A stretch of 64,000 bases of DNA from UBA1444 sp964521625 (GTDB taxonomy: Bacteria > Bacillota > Negativicutes > UBA1444): positions 88,110-152,109 of the forward strand of contig CAZFSM010000009.1 of NCBI GenBank assembly GCA_964521625.1, in the 5' to 3' direction. Made by a program: the position numbers and the translations under genes. This document shows, piece after piece, positions 37,841 through 45,978 of the stretch. Under the pieces are notes generated by a model that ran no database searches, had not been told where the DNA came from, and worked only from the letters and a program-made list of their open reading frames with translations. Within the stretch, counting starts at the first letter, position 1. Each line of letters opens with the position of its first letter.

Positions 37841-37864
37841 TAAAAAGCCCCGCTAAGCGCGGGG
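37841..37864 (-). terminator. Terminator-like hairpin in the leuS leader (possible attenuator)
   Basis: On the minus strand GCCCCGC pairs with GCGGGGC around a short GCTTA loop, followed by TTTTTAG. It lies downstream of the predicted leuS promoter and directly before the leuS ribosome site. It could end the upstream transcript, or attenuate leuS itself. Confidence 0.65.
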
Positions 37865-37892
37865 CCATGCAGACGGTTCCGCTTTTGCCATA

Positions 37893-37921
37893 ATTATAGT
37901 GCACACCCTATTCAAAGTCAA
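37893..37921 (-). promoter_or_regulatory. leuS promoter
   Basis: TTGACT, a 17-base spacer and a perfect TATAAT on the minus strand. The -35 overlaps the last codons and stop of the upstream GGDEF/HD-GYP gene. Transcription would start near 37886. Confidence 0.8.
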
Positions 37922-39779
37922 CGCGCCAGCCGTCACCTGCAGCCAGCACTGCAATAAATTCATCGACCAGCACGGGATCAAACTGAGTGCCCCGGCAACA
38001 GCGCAATTCCTCAACCGCTGCGATAGGTGTCAATGCTGCCCGATAAGGACGGTCGTTAGTCATCGCATCATATGCATCGACGATGGACAGGATGCGGTTT
38101 TCCACCGGAATCGCTTCGCCCTGCAATCCCAGCGGGTAACCGGCGCCATTCCACCATTCATGGTGTTTCAGAATCAGGTCGGCCACCGGCAAGAATTCGG
38201 GAACCACCATCGCAATCCGGTGTCCGATTTCGGCATGCTGCTCGATTTCTTTGCGTTCCTTGACTGTAAGCGGGCCCGGTTTCAACAAAATTTGGTCAGA
38301 TATGCCTATTTTACCCAAATCGTGAAATTGTGCCAACAAGCGAAGATCATTCTTGCTGTTATTGGCCAGACCAACCCGCTCCGCCAACGCCACCGCCATT
38401 TCCCCCATGCGCTGGGAATGCCCTTCAGTGGCATAGTCGCGAATTTCCAACATCTTCATGATTGTCTGAACCACCACATTGCGGTTGCTGTGGGTGCTCG
38501 ACAACTTTTGCCGATACATTTCATCGTCGGCTTTTTTCAGCATCAGATCCAGTTCGTTGGAATCGGGTTCACACAGCGAGCGGTAACTATAGCCCACGGA
38601 AATCTGCAGGGGAAACGCATGCGCCGTTGTCGCGCCCACTTCCTTATATGCCTGAAACTGTTTATCGACTTGCTGCAATAAAGCTTCATCGACATCAGTA
38701 AGCAGCACAACAAACTCGTCGCCGCCCACTCGCGCTATCAGCGCCGATTCCGGCAGCAACTGACGCAACATGACGGCAGTCCGCTGCAGCATAGTATCGC
38801 CGGCTGCATGGCCAAAGGTATCATTCACCAATTTCAATCCGTCCAGATCGCAACAGATTACTCCCACGCCAACCACACCCGCTTGCCGCAACCTCGCCAG
38901 AGCAGCCTCAAAATAACGGCGATTGAACAACCCGGTCAGCGCGTCGTGTTCGCTGGAATATTGCAGCACCTGTTCTGCACGCGTTCTTTCCACCAGCTCT
39001 TCCTGCAACTGCCGGTTGATTTGTTCGATTTTCTGTCGGTCCGCAGCGATTCTTTCCAGCATGTGATTCACGGTTGTCGCTACCTCTGTCAATTCATCAT
39101 TGCCTGCAATCTTGATTTTCTTGACGTCGCCATTCAGAATATCCACTTGCTTTAGATAGTCGTCGATTTGTTTCAGGCGACGCAACACCAGGAAATGCAG
39201 ACCGCCCGTCGATACGATGACAATAGCGACGGTCAGAAAAAGCATCAGTCCGATGAAATATTTAAACTGTTTTTGCGCCTCCAAGGCAAAACTGCGAGCC
39301 GTATCAATAATGATGGAAAAAGCAACGTTTCCATATAGATCTGTTATTGGCAGCATCGCCCGGATGAACCGTTCTTCATTGTTGAAATGATAATGGTCAT
39401 CATGTTTTTCGCCCTGGGACAAGACCGTCAGGTCAGCGGCAAGCTGAACCGGAGCCTGCACAATATCGGCCATTTCCTTCAATATTTTTTCATCGACTTT
39501 CCGCAGAAAAATCAAAATTCCGGGGCTTTTACCTGAATGATCGCTCTTGTAAATTCGCTGCGCTGCCAGTAATACCGGCTGATTTTCCAGCCACAGCACG
39601 CCATTCAACGGAAGCTCCTCCTGCAATCCCATCAGATAATGCTGCCCTTGCTTGATATGGCGCTGCAGTTCGACCGGAACCGAGACTTCGCGTTTGGCAT
39701 CCTTATCGATCGCTTTGGCAAACAGGATTTTTCCCTCCGGGTCGGTCACAACGGCAATATCGACCTGCAGATTTGCCAT
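37908..39779 (-). CDS. GGDEF and HD-GYP protein (C-terminal part of a frameshifted CHASE4-GGDEF-HD-GYP gene)
   Basis: 623 residues from the first in-frame start. Order: the second half of an extracytoplasmic sensor domain (residues about 1-170), one membrane segment near 175-200, a HAMP-like linker, a GGDEF domain with an intact ARVGGDEFVVLL but no RxxD inhibitory site, and an HD-GYP domain with FHDLGKIGI and HHEWWNGAGYP. GGDEF makes c-di-GMP and HD-GYP degrades it, so the protein may do both. The missing N-terminal membrane helix and half-sensor are encoded in another frame just upstream (39746-40060). Adding one A to the A6 run at 39796-39801 would join them into a 717-residue protein. Confidence 0.85.
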   Translation of the reverse strand: MANLQVDIAVVTDPEGKILFAKAIDKDAKREVSVPVELQRHIKQGQHYLMGLQEELPLNGVLWLENQPVLLAAQRIYKSDHSGKSPGILIFLRKVDEKILKEMADIVQAPVQLAADLTVLSQGEKHDDHYHFNNEERFIRAMLPITDLYGNVAFSIIIDTARSFALEAQKQFKYFIGLMLFLTVAIVIVSTGGLHFLVLRRLKQIDDYLKQVDILNGDVKKIKIAGNDELTEVATTVNHMLERIAADRQKIEQINRQLQEELVERTRAEQVLQYSSEHDALTGLFNRRYFEAALARLRQAGVVGVGVICCDLDGLKLVNDTFGHAAGDTMLQRTAVMLRQLLPESALIARVGGDEFVVLLTDVDEALLQQVDKQFQAYKEVGATTAHAFPLQISVGYSYRSLCEPDSNELDLMLKKADDEMYRQKLSSTHSNRNVVVQTIMKMLEIRDYATEGHSQRMGEMAVALAERVGLANNSKNDLRLLAQFHDLGKIGISDQILLKPGPLTVKERKEIEQHAEIGHRIAMVVPEFLPVADLILKHHEWWNGAGYPLGLQGEAIPVENRILSIVDAYDAMTNDRPYRAALTPIAAVEELRCCRGTQFDPVLVDEFIAVLAAGDGWRVDFE

Positions 39780-40060
39780 CGATGCATCCTGAAGATTTTT
39801 TCGACAAACTCGCGACTGTCCGGTTGGCGAGCAAAAGCAAACAAGTCATCCCACGGCGCCCAGTCACCAAGAGCAGCGACAAGTGTCGCCTGCTCCTTAC
39901 CCCAGAGATGCTGGGCTCGACGGATATTTTCATGAACCGAATTCTGTTCGAGCACTTCATAGTTCTTCACCCAAACAAACATAACCAGGCCATAAATTGC
40001 CAGCAGGGCAACCAAGCCGATCATCAGTTGGGATAACGCAACTTTTAAACCGAGTTTCAT
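39746..40060 (-). pseudogene. N-terminal fragment of the frameshifted CHASE4-GGDEF-HD-GYP protein
   Basis: The frame opens with a membrane helix (LMIGLVALLAIYGLVMFVWV) and the CHASE4 hallmark GDWAPWDDLFAF, then leaves the correct frame after REFVEKIF. In the other frame the sequence would continue VEKNLQDASMANLQVD, which joins the downstream protein. GCAGGTGACAGA before the ATG is a good ribosome site, so this is the true gene start. The break lies at a homopolymer and may be a sequencing error rather than a real mutation. Confidence 0.8.
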
Positions 40061-40441
40061 TCTGTCACCTGCTTGCCTGAATATCGTTGAATTAATATTC
40101 TTATGATTTTGTTATAAATTATTACCTTGCAGCTATATTGTAATCGATTTTCATTCTCCGTGGGCACTTATATCTGTAAAAGATTTTGCTTTATTTTTTA
40201 AGCCCACCGCCCCCGATCATTAGACCGATCATTTTGCATCAGTCAAGCCCCTGCAACAACTATGCATAGCAAATAGACGCAATTTTCTTTCTCGAAAAGA
40301 CCATTGTCTTCTCCTGGACGAAGGAATATAATTTCACTTAGCAACAGCTAATATTACTTGCTCATAGCTGAAATGAACGGCCATCTTTCAATATCCCACG
40401 AGTTTTCCGGCAAATCGCCGACAGGTTCTTTGAAAACAAAA

Positions 40442-40479
40442 TTTACCTAAACTTCCCTTTCTCAGTCAATTTAGGTAAA
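40442..40479 (+). promoter_or_regulatory. Inverted repeat, possible operator upstream of the P-type ATPase
   Basis: TTTACCTAAA and TTTAGGTAAA are perfect 10-base complements 18 bases apart. The position, about 150 bases upstream of a cation ATPase, suits a repressor site or an mRNA stem. The half-site resembles general metal-repressor boxes, but no regulator can be named. Confidence 0.4.
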
Positions 40480-40499
40480 CTGAACCCATCTTACTGATC

Positions 40500-40601
40500 C
40501 GGTGGTTTCCACCGCATCACCAACGGCACCGCTAGCCACCACGCGTCCATGTTCGCTTTTCGTCGCAAAAACGAGCGAAACGAAATGTTGGCGCAGGCTA
40601 G
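40500..40601 (+). promoter_or_regulatory. Structured 5' leader of the P-type ATPase gene (unknown cis-regulatory RNA candidate)
   Basis: A small hairpin (CGGTGG/CCACCG) at 40500-40514 precedes a nested stem. CTAGCC pairs with GGCTAG (40532-40537/40596-40601), GCG-T-CCA with TGGCGC (40543-40549/40589-40594), TTCGC with GCGAA (40552-40556/40575-40579) and TCGT with ACGA inside. The outer stem ends ten bases before the ribosome site. It does not show the motifs I know for Mn, Mg or fluoride riboswitches. Confidence 0.4.
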
Positions 40602-40625
40602 AGTCACGAAGGAGGAATGGACCCT

Positions 40626-43415
40626 ATGGAAAAACAATGGTATCAACAAACCAGCCAGGAAGTCCTGGCAACCCTCAATTCCGATGCCCAGCAAGGACTC
40701 TCAGGCGAAGAAGCCGCAAAACGGCTCCTGGCCAACGGCCCCAATGAGTTGCAGGAAAAAGCCCGCGCCTCCCTGCTCGAAAGAATCATCGGTCAGTTCA
40801 AGGATTTTCTGGTTATTATCCTAATCGTTGCCGCGATCGTCTCTGCCTTCATCGGTGAAGTAACCGATTCCCTCGTCATCGTCGCAATCGTCATTCTTAA
40901 TGCCATTCTCGGCGTCGTACAGGAGTCCAAGGCGGAAAAAGCGCTGGAAGCACTCAAGCGCATGGCAGCGCCCAATTCCAAAGTAATCCGTAACGGCGAC
41001 CTGATTGTGATTCCTTCGCGGGAACTGGTTGCCGGAGACATAGTGCAACTGGAAGCCGGCGATTATATTCCGGCCGACGTCCGGATTATTGAATCCATTA
41101 ATCTAAAAGTGGAAGAAGCCTCGCTGACCGGCGAATCAGTGCCGGTAGAAAAAGAAACCATCCACTTTGATGCGGAAAAGTCACTGGCAGATCGCCACAA
41201 TATGGGCTACATGAGCACCGTGGTCACCTATGGCCGCGGCCGGGCCGTGGTCGTGCTGACGGGCATGCAGACGGAGATCGGTAAGATCGCTCAAATGATT
41301 CAGACTTTTGAAGAACAAACCACTCCCTTGCAGAAAAAGCTCGAAGAATTCGGCAAAGTACTGGGAATTCTCTGTATTATTGTCTGTGCGCTGGTTTTTG
41401 TTCTTGGCGTATATAACGGCTACCGGGACGGGACGCTCGATGCCCGGGAAATCCAGCTGATGTTCATGACGGCGATCAGTCTGGCTGTGGCGGCGATTCC
41501 TGAAGGATTGCCGGCGGTTGTCACCATCGTGCTGGCGATTGGCATGCAGCGCATGGTCAAGAAGAACTGCATCGTAAAAAAACTTCATGCTGTAGAGACC
41601 CTGGGCAGCACTACGGTGATCTGCTCGGATAAGACCGGCACGCTAACCCAGAATCAAATGACAGTCGTCAAGGTCTTTGCCGACAATCAGCTATTTGAAG
41701 TCAGCGGCGAAGGCTATAACCCGGAAGGCGGTTTTTCTCAGGCCGGGAAATCGATCACCGTATCCGGACAACCCGGACTGGAACTCCTCTTAAAGGGGAG
41801 CGGACTTTGTAATGACGCCCGGCTGAAACCAGGCGACACAGATAAAAACTGGAAAATCACCGGCGACCCGACGGAAGGCGCTTTGGTGGTTGCGGCGGCC
41901 AAGGGCGGTTATACCATCGCAGATCTGGCTGCAACCTATCCGCGGCTGCAGGAAATCCCGTTTGATTCCTCACGCAAAATGATGACCACGTTTCACAAAA
42001 TGGGTAATGGAAAGATTGCTGCCTTCGTCAAGGGAGCGCCGGATATTCTGCTGGACCGTTGTATCCAGCAAAGTGTAAACGGCGAATTCCAGCCGCTGGA
42101 TGCTGCAACCCGCGAAGCAATCCTGGCCGCCAACAGCGGCCTTGCAAAACAGGCGTTGCGGGTTCTGGCAGTAGCCTACCGGGAATTTGATCAACTGCCT
42201 GAAGCGTTGGACCCGCTCGAAATCGAGAAAGACATGACCTTCATCGGTCTGCTCGGCATGATCGATCCGCCGCGTCCTGAAGCCCGCGAGGCAGTAAAAA
42301 TCTGCGCCATGGCTGGCATTCGCCCGATCATGATCACCGGCGACTACCGCGACACAGCGTTGGCAGTAGCGATGGATATCGGTATTGCCAAAAACTCCAG
42401 CAATATCGCCACCGGACAGGAACTGAATCAAATGAGCCCGGAACAGCTGCGGGAAGTTGTAAAAACCACCAGCGTGTTTGCCCGGGTTTCGCCAGAGCAT
42501 AAAGTGGCGATCGTTGAAGCGTTGCAAGCCAACAACGAAGTCGCAGCCATGACCGGCGACGGCGTCAATGACGCACCGGCCCTCAAGAAAGCGGACATCG
42601 GTGTGGCGATGGGTATCACCGGCACGGACGTCACCAAAGAAACCGCCGACATGGTCCTGACCGACGATAATTTTGCCAGTATTGTGTCCGCGGTGGAAGA
42701 AGGCCGCGTCATCTTCTCCAACATCCGCAAATTCGTGTTCTTCCTACTTTCCTGCAACGTGGCGGAAATCATGGTCATCTTTTTCGCGATGCTGCTTGGC
42801 TGGCCGATTCCGCTCTTGCCGATTCAACTGCTGTGGCTGAATCTGGTCACTGATGCGTTCCCGGCGCTGGCGCTCGGCATGGAAAAAGCTGAACCTGGCG
42901 TAATGTCGGTCGACCCCCGCGATCCAACAGAACCCTTGCTAAACCGCAATATGAAAATTATGATCGGCGTACAAAGTACCGTATTGACGTTCTCGGTGCT
43001 CGGCGCTTATTACTATGGACTGCACCTGAACAACATTCCCATCGTCGAATACATCATGATGGGCGGCGAGAAGTCAAGTGAGATGCTGGTTATGCCGCGC
43101 ACCTTCGCCTTTGCCACCATGATCTCGGCTGAATTGCTGCGGGCCTTTTCTACTCGGTCGGAAAACCATTCCGTATTCAGCATCGGCCTGTTCAGCAACA
43201 AATTCATGAACATTGGCGTGGCCTTCTCGTTCTGCCTGCTGATGCTTTCGCTGTATGGTCCGCTGCACGCAATCTTCCGGACCATCGAGCCGACGCTTAG
43301 CGATTGGGCGGTCATCGGCGGCTTTGCGATTCTGCCGTTTATCGCTGGCGAAATTGGCAAAAAGTTTCTTGATGTCACCGGTGCCAAGATTCATCATGAC
43401 AAGGTTCAAGATTAA
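40626..43415 (+). CDS. Cation-translocating P-type ATPase (Ca2+, SERCA/PMCA type)
   Basis: A 929-residue P2-type ATPase. Visible are the actuator loop SLTGESVPVEK, PEGLP in membrane helix 4, the phosphorylation site CSDKTGTLTQNQM, the nucleotide-binding KGAPD, the hinge TGDGVNDAPALKKADIGVAMG, and NLVTDAFPALALG in helix 6 with the Asn/Asp that bind Ca2+. It exports Ca2+ (possibly Mn2+) from the cytoplasm. Two in-frame ATGs exist; the second (MEKQWY) has better spacing from GGAGG, the first being only one base away. The gene stands alone between a structured leader and a strong terminator. Confidence 0.93.
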   Translation: MEKQWYQQTSQEVLATLNSDAQQGLSGEEAAKRLLANGPNELQEKARASLLERIIGQFKDFLVIILIVAAIVSAFIGEVTDSLVIVAIVILNAILGVVQESKAEKALEALKRMAAPNSKVIRNGDLIVIPSRELVAGDIVQLEAGDYIPADVRIIESINLKVEEASLTGESVPVEKETIHFDAEKSLADRHNMGYMSTVVTYGRGRAVVVLTGMQTEIGKIAQMIQTFEEQTTPLQKKLEEFGKVLGILCIIVCALVFVLGVYNGYRDGTLDAREIQLMFMTAISLAVAAIPEGLPAVVTIVLAIGMQRMVKKNCIVKKLHAVETLGSTTVICSDKTGTLTQNQMTVVKVFADNQLFEVSGEGYNPEGGFSQAGKSITVSGQPGLELLLKGSGLCNDARLKPGDTDKNWKITGDPTEGALVVAAAKGGYTIADLAATYPRLQEIPFDSSRKMMTTFHKMGNGKIAAFVKGAPDILLDRCIQQSVNGEFQPLDAATREAILAANSGLAKQALRVLAVAYREFDQLPEALDPLEIEKDMTFIGLLGMIDPPRPEAREAVKICAMAGIRPIMITGDYRDTALAVAMDIGIAKNSSNIATGQELNQMSPEQLREVVKTTSVFARVSPEHKVAIVEALQANNEVAAMTGDGVNDAPALKKADIGVAMGITGTDVTKETADMVLTDDNFASIVSAVEEGRVIFSNIRKFVFFLLSCNVAEIMVIFFAMLLGWPIPLLPIQLLWLNLVTDAFPALALGMEKAEPGVMSVDPRDPTEPLLNRNMKIMIGVQSTVLTFSVLGAYYYGLHLNNIPIVEYIMMGGEKSSEMLVMPRTFAFATMISAELLRAFSTRSENHSVFSIGLFSNKFMNIGVAFSFCLLMLSLYGPLHAIFRTIEPTLSDWAVIGGFAILPFIAGEIGKKFLDVTGAKIHHDKVQD

Positions 43416-43439
43416 TGTATAAATGATACCAATTTAAGC

Positions 43440-43485
43440 AAAAGGCGATTTCTTTCCAATATAACTTGGTCAGAAATCGCCTTTT
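43440..43485. terminator. Bidirectional terminator between the P-type ATPase and the DOMON lipoprotein
   Basis: AAAAGGCGATTTCT pairs with AGAAATCGCCTTTT (14 bp, about 18-base loop), with A- and T-runs on both sides, serving both convergent genes. Confidence 0.85.
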
Positions 43486-43508
43486 CTCGGCTATCTCCTG
43501 TCAACGGG

Positions 43509-44171
43509 TCAGAGTTTCAAAACTCCGCCGCCACGTTTCGCATGTTTGCCGGAAAATGCCGCTTCTTCACTGATCGCCCAAATAATCTTGTTGTCGCCAA
43601 TTTTTATCACTTTATCTTTGACATCGCCCGTATCCAGTTTCCGTTCGAATTCGATGATCGTAACCCCTTCTTTACTACTGCCGCCAAAGACCGTGACATC
43701 ATTTTTGCCGCCCTGCTGCTCATCGAGCGGATGCGGACCGGTAGGGCCGGTGCTGAACATATCGGCAACTGAAGCTTTACCATCTTTGACAAACCCGAGA
43801 ATGATATCGGCCTCTTTCATCCGTTCCGACGGTTCAAATCCGATCGCCAGGTAACCATTAGTTTTTGCTTTCAAAGCAATCCGCACTTTATCGCCGTCAA
43901 TACGGCTATATACGTCCAGTTCACCGATCACCTGCTGCTTGGCATACTCATTATCGGCAATCACACCATCTGGTTTCCACTCACCCGGCTTAGTCGCCAA
44001 TGTTGGAGATTTGGCTAACGGAGCAGTTGCTGGTTGAGTCTGGCCTGCCATTGCTGACGTATTGGGTTTGGCCGGTTCCGTTTTTGCACCGCCGCATCCA
44101 GCAATGAAGCCCAGTAACAGAATTCCGATCAAAACTAGACTCGCGTTACGTCGTCCATTTATCCTCGTCAT
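43509..44171 (-). CDS. DOMON-domain lipoprotein
   Basis: About 220 residues. The signal peptide ends in a lipobox (LLLGFIAGC), so the protein is a lipoprotein. After a Pro/Ala/Thr linker, a DOMON beta-sandwich follows with GYLAIGFEPSERMKEADIIL and FERKLDTGD. DOMON domains bind haem or sugars in extracytoplasmic redox proteins. Here the domain stands alone. The ATG at 44171 is preceded by AAAGGAAGTG; the longer frame lacks a ribosome site. The neighbours give little clue. Ligand unknown. Confidence 0.75.
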   Translation of the reverse strand: MTRINGRRNASLVLIGILLLGFIAGCGGAKTEPAKPNTSAMAGQTQPATAPLAKSPTLATKPGEWKPDGVIADNEYAKQQVIGELDVYSRIDGDKVRIALKAKTNGYLAIGFEPSERMKEADIILGFVKDGKASVADMFSTGPTGPHPLDEQQGGKNDVTVFGGSSKEGVTIIEFERKLDTGDVKDKVIKIGDNKIIWAISEEAAFSGKHAKRGGGVLKL

Positions 44172-44342
44172 AGCATCACTTCCTTTATCAAGAGTGTTTC
44201 GCCTCAGATAATTAACCGTGCTCTCAAAAAATTCCTGCAATTTTTCTTCATTTTTATCACTGCAGAAAAAGGAAAACGCGAATTGCCGTCGAAAGAGTCA
44301 ATATAACACCTGTTCAGAATGTTTTTTTGAGGGGGATATTCC

Positions 44343-44645
44343 ATGATTCAGGAGATCACGGTTTCTGACAATCACGTTGTCGTTAATCTTTCCGGCAGCA
44401 TCTACGTTGAGGAAGCTGCGCAGATTCGCGAAAGCCTGATTGGCTACATTGAAAAAGGACATAAAACATTTGTGGTTGATCTTGGCAATGTTGATTATAT
44501 TGACAGTTCAGGACTGGGCACGTTAGTTGCCATTCAAAAACGCGCCCTACAAAATGGCGGCAGCGTGATTATCAAGAATTTGAAAGGCCTGGTCAAAGAC
44601 TTATTCGAGTTGACCCGGTTGACGAAGGTTTTCGAAATTCAATAG
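44343..44645 (+). CDS. STAS-domain anti-sigma factor antagonist
   Basis: A 100-residue single STAS domain. DYIDSSGLGTLVAIQK contains the phosphorylatable Ser (Ser56) used by SpoIIAA/RsbV-type antagonists, which release a sigma factor by binding its anti-sigma kinase. GAGGGGG precedes the ATG. No kinase or sigma gene is nearby, so the partner is elsewhere. Confidence 0.88.
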   Translation: MIQEITVSDNHVVVNLSGSIYVEEAAQIRESLIGYIEKGHKTFVVDLGNVDYIDSSGLGTLVAIQKRALQNGGSVIIKNLKGLVKDLFELTRLTKVFEIQ

Positions 44646-44670
44646 CACTGTTTCTCCCGCAGAACAAACC

Positions 44671-44722
44671 AAAAGAGCATTTCACAGTTGCCAATGGCAA
44701 TCTGTAAAATGCTCTTTTTTCT
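44671..44722 (+). terminator. Terminator after the STAS gene
   Basis: AAAAGAGCATTT pairs with AAATGCTCTTTT, with further inner pairing (CAG/CTG, TTGCC/GGCAA), followed by a T-run. Confidence 0.85.
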
Positions 44723-44812
44723 TTTGAATTATTACAGCATTTTGTGCAATTTTTCCATCAGATCAAAAAGCTTAGTTTGGCCCGTGACATCATCTACACA
44801 TCTTTCCAGTTT

Positions 44813-45946
44813 TTAATCATAAATGCCTACCCACGCGTCAGTAGCAAAACCATAGAATTCCCAATAACCCATGTAGGGTTCATCGATCAACTCAATCCGG
44901 TTGACCCATTTGACCGCCTTATATGCATACATCTGCGGCACAATAAGACGGGCCGGGCCGCCAAGAACCCTCGGTATCGGCTCCCCATCCATCAGCATGG
45001 CAATCATCACATCCGGCATCTGCTGCGCCTGTTCCAGCGAAAGCGCGTCAGCATAAGTTCCGTCGGCAGAATAAAACTTTACATATTTCGTTTCCGGCCG
45101 GATCCCGGTTATCTCCAGCAAATCCTTTAGCTTTAATCCTTCATAGGTTATATCCCGAACTGACCAACCCTCAACGCAATGGAAATCACTGACCTGCACC
45201 GCGCGAGGCAAACGGATAAAGTCTTCCCAGCGAAAGCTGACCGGGCGGTCAACCAGACCATCGATCGTAAACCGCCAGGTATGGTGATGCAGGCAAGGTA
45301 AAAATTTCACGACACTGAATTCGCCGAATTTGCCCCTCCGTCCCCCGCCAATCGGTGGCAAGGATTTCGCTGACGGCTCAGGAGCAGGGTAAAACACGTC
45401 ACAATTGACAGTACCTTTGATGTCCTGTACCTGGTCCCGGCTCCAGAAACGCCAGCCGAGCGAAGCGATCCAGGCGCCGATAACTCCCTGGGTCAACCAG
45501 CTGAAAAATTGTCTGCGACTGCGGCCTTGGGATTGCTCCAGGGAACGGGACCAGATAGCTCCAGCATGAAGCAAACTGGCAGGAACCGCAATATAAGCAA
45601 GCCAGCGGTGGAATTCAAATGAATATGTCGTAACCGCAGGCCCCCAGGTTGCTTTGTGCAATAAGATCCAACCACTGACAACCCAGCCGCCCATGGCCAA
45701 AAATGCGACAGCAACTAGCCAGCGATATCGCGGACGCTGCCGCCATTGGGTACTTTTCAACAGCATGAATCCCAGATAAAGAATAGCCAGCAGGCTGAAT
45801 AACTCACCGGTCAGAGAATGAGTTCTGATTAGGAGCAACCGGTATGCGGACAAAGGTCCCCGCAGAATCGAAAAATGCAACAGAAAGCCACTGACCAACA
45901 ATACCGCGAACGCCACGGCATGGGCATGGTGCAGTATCTTCCGCAT
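44813..45946 (-). CDS. Membrane molybdopterin oxidoreductase fused to a cytochrome b561-like domain, with internal Tat motif
   Basis: About 377 residues. Four membrane segments (near 10-26, 50-65, 77-96 and 115-133) with His residues (HHAHA, RTHS, FHRW) look like a b-type cytochrome. SRRQFF at 143-148, a twin-arginine motif, precedes a fifth segment (151-167). The rest is a sulfite-oxidase-like Moco domain whose Mo ligand is Cys257 in DFHCVEGWS. The layout (four Sec-type helices, then a Tat-targeted fifth helix) matches known dual Sec/Tat Moco proteins. The Moco domain would face outside and pass electrons to haem and quinone. The ATG follows GAGGGGAGG. It is 32 bases after dctM and may share its transcript. 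Substrate unknown. Confidence 0.8.
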   Translation of the reverse strand: MRKILHHAHAVAFAVLLVSGFLLHFSILRGPLSAYRLLLIRTHSLTGELFSLLAILYLGFMLLKSTQWRQRPRYRWLVAVAFLAMGGWVVSGWILLHKATWGPAVTTYSFEFHRWLAYIAVPASLLHAGAIWSRSLEQSQGRSRRQFFSWLTQGVIGAWIASLGWRFWSRDQVQDIKGTVNCDVFYPAPEPSAKSLPPIGGGRRGKFGEFSVVKFLPCLHHHTWRFTIDGLVDRPVSFRWEDFIRLPRAVQVSDFHCVEGWSVRDITYEGLKLKDLLEITGIRPETKYVKFYSADGTYADALSLEQAQQMPDVMIAMLMDGEPIPRVLGGPARLIVPQMYAYKAVKWVNRIELIDEPYMGYWEFYGFATDAWVGIYD

Positions 45947-45978
45947 GACAGGCCTCCCCTCGTGCAACTTGATTCAGT

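Larger units (their letters stand above)
40061..40625. other. Long non-coding interval between the c-di-GMP gene and the P-type ATPase
   Basis: 565 bases without a supported gene, lying between divergent genes. The first 320 bases are AT-rich with nothing recognisable. The last 185 bases hold an inverted repeat (40442-40479) and a foldable leader (40500-40601), listed separately. Confidence 0.6.

Noticed and set aside
37029..37856. 275-codon open frame on the plus strand opposite leuS
   Set aside because: It lies wholly antisense to a certain leuS gene, has no plausible ribosome site and encodes no recognisable protein; long antisense frames are expected in this codon usage.
37823..37900. 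T-box riboswitch ahead of leuS
   Set aside because: There is a terminator and a GGAACCG stretch, but only about 63 bases of leader, with no room for the specifier stem and no full AGGGTGGNACCGCG box.
37899..38681. 260-codon plus-strand open frame opposite the HD-GYP region
   Set aside because: Antisense to clear GGDEF/HD-GYP motifs; no family resemblance.
40500..40601. yybP-ykoY (Mn) or fluoride riboswitch upstream of the P-type ATPase
   Set aside because: The leader folds, but the conserved loop sequences of these classes are not present; kept only as an unassigned structured leader.
40549..40824. Small plus-strand frame starting in the P-ATPase leader
   Set aside because: It overlaps the ATPase start in another frame, has no ribosome site and its codons follow the leader hairpin; likely non-coding.
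43509..44171. Secreted cytochrome subunit
   Set aside because: The DOMON fold is likely, but no haem-ligand pair could be assigned with confidence, so ligand is left open.
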